DNA of 64,000 nucleotides from Microbacterium forte (GTDB taxonomy: Bacteria > Actinomycetota > Actinomycetes > Actinomycetales > Microbacteriaceae): positions 2,914,001-2,978,000 of the forward strand of contig NZ_CP116871.1 of assembly GCF_031885415.1 (NCBI RefSeq), written 5' to 3'. The notes under the pieces were generated by a model. It was not told where the DNA came from, searched no databases, and saw nothing but the letters and a program-made list of their open reading frames with translations. The position numbers and the translations under genes are program-made. Positions 60,578 through 64,000 of the stretch are shown one piece after another. Position 1 is the first letter of the stretch, and the number at the start of each line of letters is the position of its first letter.

Positions 60578-61357
60578 ATGAGCATCGATCTGACCCAGCG
60601 CCTCAAGGACCGCGTCGCCATCATCACGGGTGGCGCGAGCGGAATCGGCTTCGCCACCGCCCAGCGCTTCGCCGCCGAGGGCGCGTTCGTCGTCATCGCC
60701 GACGTCGACCCCGCCACGGGCGAAGCGGCAGCGGCCGAGGTGGGCGGAGCGTTCCGCATCGTCGACGTGGCCGACGAGGCCATGGTCAACACGCTCTTCG
60801 ACGGGGTCGCCGCCGAGTTCGGGCGCATCGACATCGCGTTCAACAACGCCGGCATATCGCCCGCGGACGACGACTCGATCGAGACGACCGAACTGCCGGC
60901 CTGGGATCGGGTGCAGGACGTGAACCTCAAGAGCGTGTACCTGTGCAGCCGCGCGGCGCTTCGCCACATGGTTCCGGCAGGTCGAGGCTCGATCATCAAC
61001 ACGGCCTCCTTCGTGGCGCTGCTGGGATCGGCCACCTCGCAGATCAGCTACACCGCATCGAAGGGCGGCGTGCTCGCGATGTCGCGCGAGCTCGGCGTGC
61101 AGTTCGCCCGGCAGGGAGTGCGCGTGAACGCCCTGTGCCCGGGACCGGTCAACACCCCGCTGCTGCAGGAGCTCTTCGCAAAAGACCCCGAGCGCGCTCA
61201 GCGCCGACTCGTGCATGTGCCGATGGGACGCTTCGCAGAGCCGTCCGAGCTCGCCGCCGCTGTTGCCTTCCTCGCCTCGGACGATTCGTCGTTCATCACC
61301 GCGAGCGCCTTCGTCGTCGACGGCGGCATCACCAACGCCTACGTCACCCCGCTGTGA
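60578..61357 (+). CDS. Short-chain dehydrogenase/reductase
   Basis: Classical SDR of 259 aa: cofactor loop TGGASGIGFATAQRF, NNAGIS, catalytic serine in NTASFVALLGS and YTASKGG, and C-terminal FVVDGGITNAYVTPL. The D in VIADVDP favours NAD(H). In the operon it could oxidise the alcohol group of a gamma-glutamylated amino alcohol to the aldehyde taken by the ALDH. It follows the ALDH gene after 45 bp. Confidence 0.9.
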   Translation: MSIDLTQRLKDRVAIITGGASGIGFATAQRFAAEGAFVVIADVDPATGEAAAAEVGGAFRIVDVADEAMVNTLFDGVAAEFGRIDIAFNNAGISPADDDSIETTELPAWDRVQDVNLKSVYLCSRAALRHMVPAGRGSIINTASFVALLGSATSQISYTASKGGVLAMSRELGVQFARQGVRVNALCPGPVNTPLLQELFAKDPERAQRRLVHVPMGRFAEPSELAAAVAFLASDDSSFITASAFVVDGGITNAYVTPL

Positions 61358-61391
61358 AGCGGGATCATGTCGCTGTGACAGGCTGAGAAGC

Positions 61392-62120
61392 ATGAGCGAG
61401 AACCCCTCCGACGGCGATCTCGTCGAGGTGCGCCGGGCGGTCTACCGGCCGCTGCGCCGAGGCAACGCCCTCGAGGATGCGGTCGCTCGCCTCGTGCAGA
61501 CCATCCGTCTCGGCGTGGTCGCGCCGGGGGAGTCACTGCCGCCCGAGCGTGAGCTCGCGGCATCCTTCGGAGTGAGCCGCGACACCGTGCGCGACGCGAT
61601 CCGCGAACTCGCGGACACGGGGTACCTGGTGCCGAAGCGCGGTCGATACGGCGGCACGTTCGTCGCGGATCCGCTGCCCCAGCCGTCGGATGCCGGGGCC
61701 GTGACCGCCGCCGAGCTCGACGACGTGCTGGGCCTGAGGCGGGTGCTCGAGACCGGGGCGGTGCGCGCGGCCGCGAGTCGTTCGCTGGATGCCGCGACGC
61801 GCGCCGACCTGTGGGCGCGGCATGAGGCGGCTCTCCCCGCCGGGCCCGAGGAGTATCGTCGGCTCGACACTTTGCTGCACCTCGCGATCGCCGAGGCCGC
61901 CGGCATCCCCTCGCTCGTCGCTCTGCTCGCCGAGAACAGGGCCGATGTCAACGCATGGCTCGACACGTTCCCGTTGATGCCGCGCAACATCCAGCACTCG
62001 GGCGAGCAGCACGAACGCATCGTCACCGCGATCCTGGCCGGGCGGCCGGATGTCGCTGAAGCCGCGATGCGCGATCACCTCGCGGGCTCTGAAGCGCTGC
62101 TGCGCGGCTTCCTGATCTGA
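61392..62120 (+). CDS. GntR-family (FadR-type) transcriptional regulator
   Basis: Protein of 242 aa. The winged HTH is VARLVQTIRLGVVAPGESLP, PERELAASFGVSRDTVRDAI and LVPKRGRYGGTFV. The C-terminal FCD domain has the expected metal-binding acidic and histidine residues (LDTLLHLAIAEAAG, HSGEQHERIVTAI, AMRDHLAGSE). It lies 34 bp after the SDR and is probably the local regulator of both flanking catabolic units. CAGGCT at 61380-61385, 6 nt before the ATG, resembles the putA -10 box. Confidence 0.9.
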   Translation: MSENPSDGDLVEVRRAVYRPLRRGNALEDAVARLVQTIRLGVVAPGESLPPERELAASFGVSRDTVRDAIRELADTGYLVPKRGRYGGTFVADPLPQPSDAGAVTAAELDDVLGLRRVLETGAVRAAASRSLDAATRADLWARHEAALPAGPEEYRRLDTLLHLAIAEAAGIPSLVALLAENRADVNAWLDTFPLMPRNIQHSGEQHERIVTAILAGRPDVAEAAMRDHLAGSEALLRGFLI

Positions 62121-62170
62121 ACCCGCGCAGCAGCGGCTGCACCTCACGGCACTGTCAGCTCACGGCGCTG

Positions 62171-63559
62171 TCAGCTCGTGGCTGCTTCGTCGGCGACGGC
62201 GAGAGCCTCGTCGAGCACGGTCAGACCGCGCACCAGGTCTTCTTCGCTGATCACGAGCGGCGGGGCCACGTGCATGCGGTTGAAGTGCGTGAACGGCCAG
62301 ACGCCGGCTTTCTTGGCGGCGGCGGCGAAGGCGGCGACCGGCGCAGCATCCGCTCCGCTGGCGTTGAACGGCACGAGTGGCTCGCGCGTCTCTTTGTCGC
62401 GCACCAGTTCGACGGCCCAGAACAGGCCGCGGCCGCGCACCTCTCCGACGCTCGGGTGGGTGTCGACCCAGCGGCGCAGGGTCGGCTCGACGATGCGCTC
62501 GCCGAGATCGCGCACGCGCTCGAGGATGCCGTCGCGACGGAACACCTCGAACGTCGCGACGCCCGCGGCACAGGCGAGCGGGTGGCCCGAGTAGGTGAGT
62601 CCGCCGGCGAAGGGCGTGGTGTCGAAGGCGCGCGCGATGCGCTCGGAGATGACGACGCCGCCGAGCGGCACGTAGCCCGAGTTCACACCCTTGGCGAAGG
62701 TGATCAGGTCGGGGCGGCCGTCGTACGCATCGATGCCGAACCACTCGCCGAGCCGTCCGAAGCCGACCATGACCTCATCGGCGATGTAGACGATGCCGTA
62801 GCGATCGCACAGCTCGCGCACGCCCTGCAGGTACCCGGGCGGCGGCACGAGCACGCCGTTGGTGCCGACGACGGTCTCGATGATGATCGCGGCGATGGTC
62901 TGCGGTCCCTCGAGCTGGATCGTCTGCTCGAGGTGGGCGAGTGCGCGCTCGGACTCCTGCTCCGGCGTCTCGGCGTGGAACGGCGAGCGATAGAGGTAGG
63001 GCCCGAAGAAGCGCACGGCGCCGGAGTCGGGAGTGCCGTTCGCCCACCGGCGAGGGTCGCCGGTCAGCGAGATCGCGGTCGACGTGGAGCCGTGATAGCT
63101 GCGGTACATCGAGAGGACCTTGTGGCGACCGGTCGACTGACGAGCCATGCGCACCGCGTACTCGTTGGCCTCGGCGCCGCCGTTCGTGAAGAACACCTTC
63201 TCGAAGCCCTCGGGTGCGACCTCGACGATGAGCCGGGCGAGCTCGCCCCGCACGTCGTTGGCCATCGCCGGCTGGATCGTCGAGAGACGCCCCGCCTGCT
63301 GCTGGATCGCCGCGACGAGGTCGGGATGCTGGTGCCCGAGGTTCAGGTTCACCAGCTGGCTCGAGAAGTCGAGGTAGACGTTGCCGGCGTAGTCCCAGAA
63401 CGTCGAGCCCTCACCCGCAGCGACGGGGAGCGGGTCGATCAGGCCCTGCGCGCTCCACGAGTGGAACACGTGGCCGCGGTCATCCGCGCGCACCTGCGCC
63501 TCGGCCTCGGGGTCAGGCAGCGGGTGGGATGCACCATGGCGGTCGGTGAAGTTCGTCAT
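62171..63559 (-). CDS. Class III aminotransferase (beta-alanine/taurine-pyruvate type)
   Basis: PLP enzyme of 462 aa. EANEYAVRMARQSTGRHKVL, YRSYHGSTSTAISLTGD, IIIETVVGTNGVLVPPPGYL, the aspartate in YIADEVMVGFGRLGEWFGID and the PLP lysine in FAKGVNSGYVPLGGVV are visible. The HFNRMHVAPPLVISEEDL ending fits omega-amino acid:pyruvate transaminases. It follows an MMSDH-type gene by 33 bp on the same strand, so an amino acid such as beta-alanine giving malonate semialdehyde is a sensible substrate. Confidence 0.92.
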   Translation of the reverse strand: MTNFTDRHGASHPLPDPEAEAQVRADDRGHVFHSWSAQGLIDPLPVAAGEGSTFWDYAGNVYLDFSSQLVNLNLGHQHPDLVAAIQQQAGRLSTIQPAMANDVRGELARLIVEVAPEGFEKVFFTNGGAEANEYAVRMARQSTGRHKVLSMYRSYHGSTSTAISLTGDPRRWANGTPDSGAVRFFGPYLYRSPFHAETPEQESERALAHLEQTIQLEGPQTIAAIIIETVVGTNGVLVPPPGYLQGVRELCDRYGIVYIADEVMVGFGRLGEWFGIDAYDGRPDLITFAKGVNSGYVPLGGVVISERIARAFDTTPFAGGLTYSGHPLACAAGVATFEVFRRDGILERVRDLGERIVEPTLRRWVDTHPSVGEVRGRGLFWAVELVRDKETREPLVPFNASGADAAPVAAFAAAAKKAGVWPFTHFNRMHVAPPLVISEEDLVRGLTVLDEALAVADEAATS

Positions 63560-63592
63560 GTCTCGTGTCTCAGTTCTCTGTCTGCTCGGAGC

Positions 63593-64000
63593 TCAGTGGT
63601 TGCTCGGGAAGCCCAGGTCGATCTGCGAGGGCGTGTGGTCGGGCCAGCGGGTGGTGACCACCTTCGACCGAGTGTAGAAGTGCACCGACTCGGGGCCGTA
63701 GATGTGCGAGTCGCCGAACAGCGAGTCCTTCCAACCGCCGAACGAGTAGGCGCCGATCGGCACGGGGATCGGCACGTTCACGCCGACCATGCCGACCTCG
63801 ATGTCGAACTCGTACTGGCGGGCGGTGCCGCCGTCGCGCGTGAAGATCGCCGTACCGTTGCCGTAGGCGTTCGCGTTGACGAGCTCGACGGCCTCGGCGT
63901 AGGTCTCGACGCGAACCACCGAGAGCACCGGGCCGAAGATCTCGTCGTCGTACACCTTCATGCCGGGGGCGACCTGATCGATCAGGCTGACGCCGATGAA
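63593..64000 (-). CDS. mmsA: CoA-acylating methylmalonate-semialdehyde dehydrogenase, C-terminal part
   Basis: The reverse frame is open to the right edge; about 135 C-terminal residues are in the window. FGPVLSVVRVETYAEAVELV, NAYGNGTAIFTRDGG and GMVGVNVPIPVPIGAYSFGG with the WK that follows are the MMSDH signature shared with the gene at 20332. The active-site cysteine lies outside. This second copy is paired with the class III aminotransferase, suggesting malonate semialdehyde (from beta-alanine) or a related acid as substrate. Confidence 0.93.
   Translation of the reverse strand, partial: FIGVSLIDQVAPGMKVYDDEIFGPVLSVVRVETYAEAVELVNANAYGNGTAIFTRDGGTARQYEFDIEVGMVGVNVPIPVPIGAYSFGGWKDSLFGDSHIYGPESVHFYTRSKVVTTRWPDHTPSQIDLGFPSNH

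Overview
This window is a stretch of chromosome from a high-GC actinobacterium, almost certainly Microbacterium or a close relative in Microbacteriaceae. The 16S rRNA gene at about 40.85-42.38 kb reads as a Microbacterium-type sequence, the rrn operon has no tRNA in its spacer, coding is GC-rich, and several genes look leaderless. I see no phage, insertion sequence, CRISPR array or tRNA. The gene content is mostly carbon and nitrogen catabolism, arranged as compact operons with 1-8 nt overlaps.

Layout. 0-6.7 kb: end of an epimerase gene, then a LacI-type regulator and an L-arabinose operon (araD, a non-classical FGGY kinase, araA, a mutarotase) behind a perfect 16-bp operator. 6.8-10.6 kb: a DJ-1/PfpI protein divergent from a LysR regulator, an ABM-domain membrane protein and a thiolase. 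11-20.2 kb: a 2010-residue secreted amylase-pullulanase fusion with a perfect LacI-type operator over its promoter, then an oppositely oriented GH42 beta-galactosidase and aldo/keto reductase with a third such operator. 20.3-24.8 kb: valine/isobutyrate catabolism (mmsA, acyl-CoA dehydrogenase, mmsB, enoyl-CoA hydratase). 24.9-26.4 kb: a three-gene reverse operon with a MarR regulator. 26.5-30.1 kb: etfB, etfA and a multi-heme-ligand membrane cytochrome b with a repeat-riddled N-terminus. 30.2-40.3 kb: GNAT, thioesterase, SDR, the giant proline-oxidising PutA, a membrane protein/XRE pair with a conspicuous operator, a quinone-oxidoreductase-like enzyme, and an arginine-modifying enzyme coupled to ornithine aminotransferase.

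40.3-46.2 kb is a complete rrn operon (two tandem promoters, 16S, 23S, 5S, strong terminator). 46.2-52.4 kb is an IclR regulator divergent from hutHUIG, a complete histidine-to-glutamate route. 52.4-55.4 kb holds a P-loop protein with a DUF445 membrane protein, a VapBC toxin-antitoxin pair and a CsoR/RcnR-family metal sensor. 55.4-64 kb is an amine catabolic island: ethanolamine-type permease, gamma-glutamylamine synthetase, aldehyde dehydrogenase, gamma-glutamyl amide hydrolase, SDR, GntR regulator, class III aminotransferase and a second methylmalonate-semialdehyde-type dehydrogenase running off the window.

How the parts join. Arginine enzyme plus RocD plus PutA form a plausible arginine/proline-to-glutamate route; Hut also yields glutamate; the amine island uses glutamate as a carrier. 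The ETF pair and the adjacent cytochrome b may take electrons from acyl-CoA dehydrogenases such as the one at 21.9 kb. The most striking non-gene signals are a family of ~50-bp perfect or near-perfect hairpins in intergenic spaces, a second REP-like family that has entered and been translated inside the cytochrome b gene, and a strong excess of the heptamer GGATGCC/GGCATCC.
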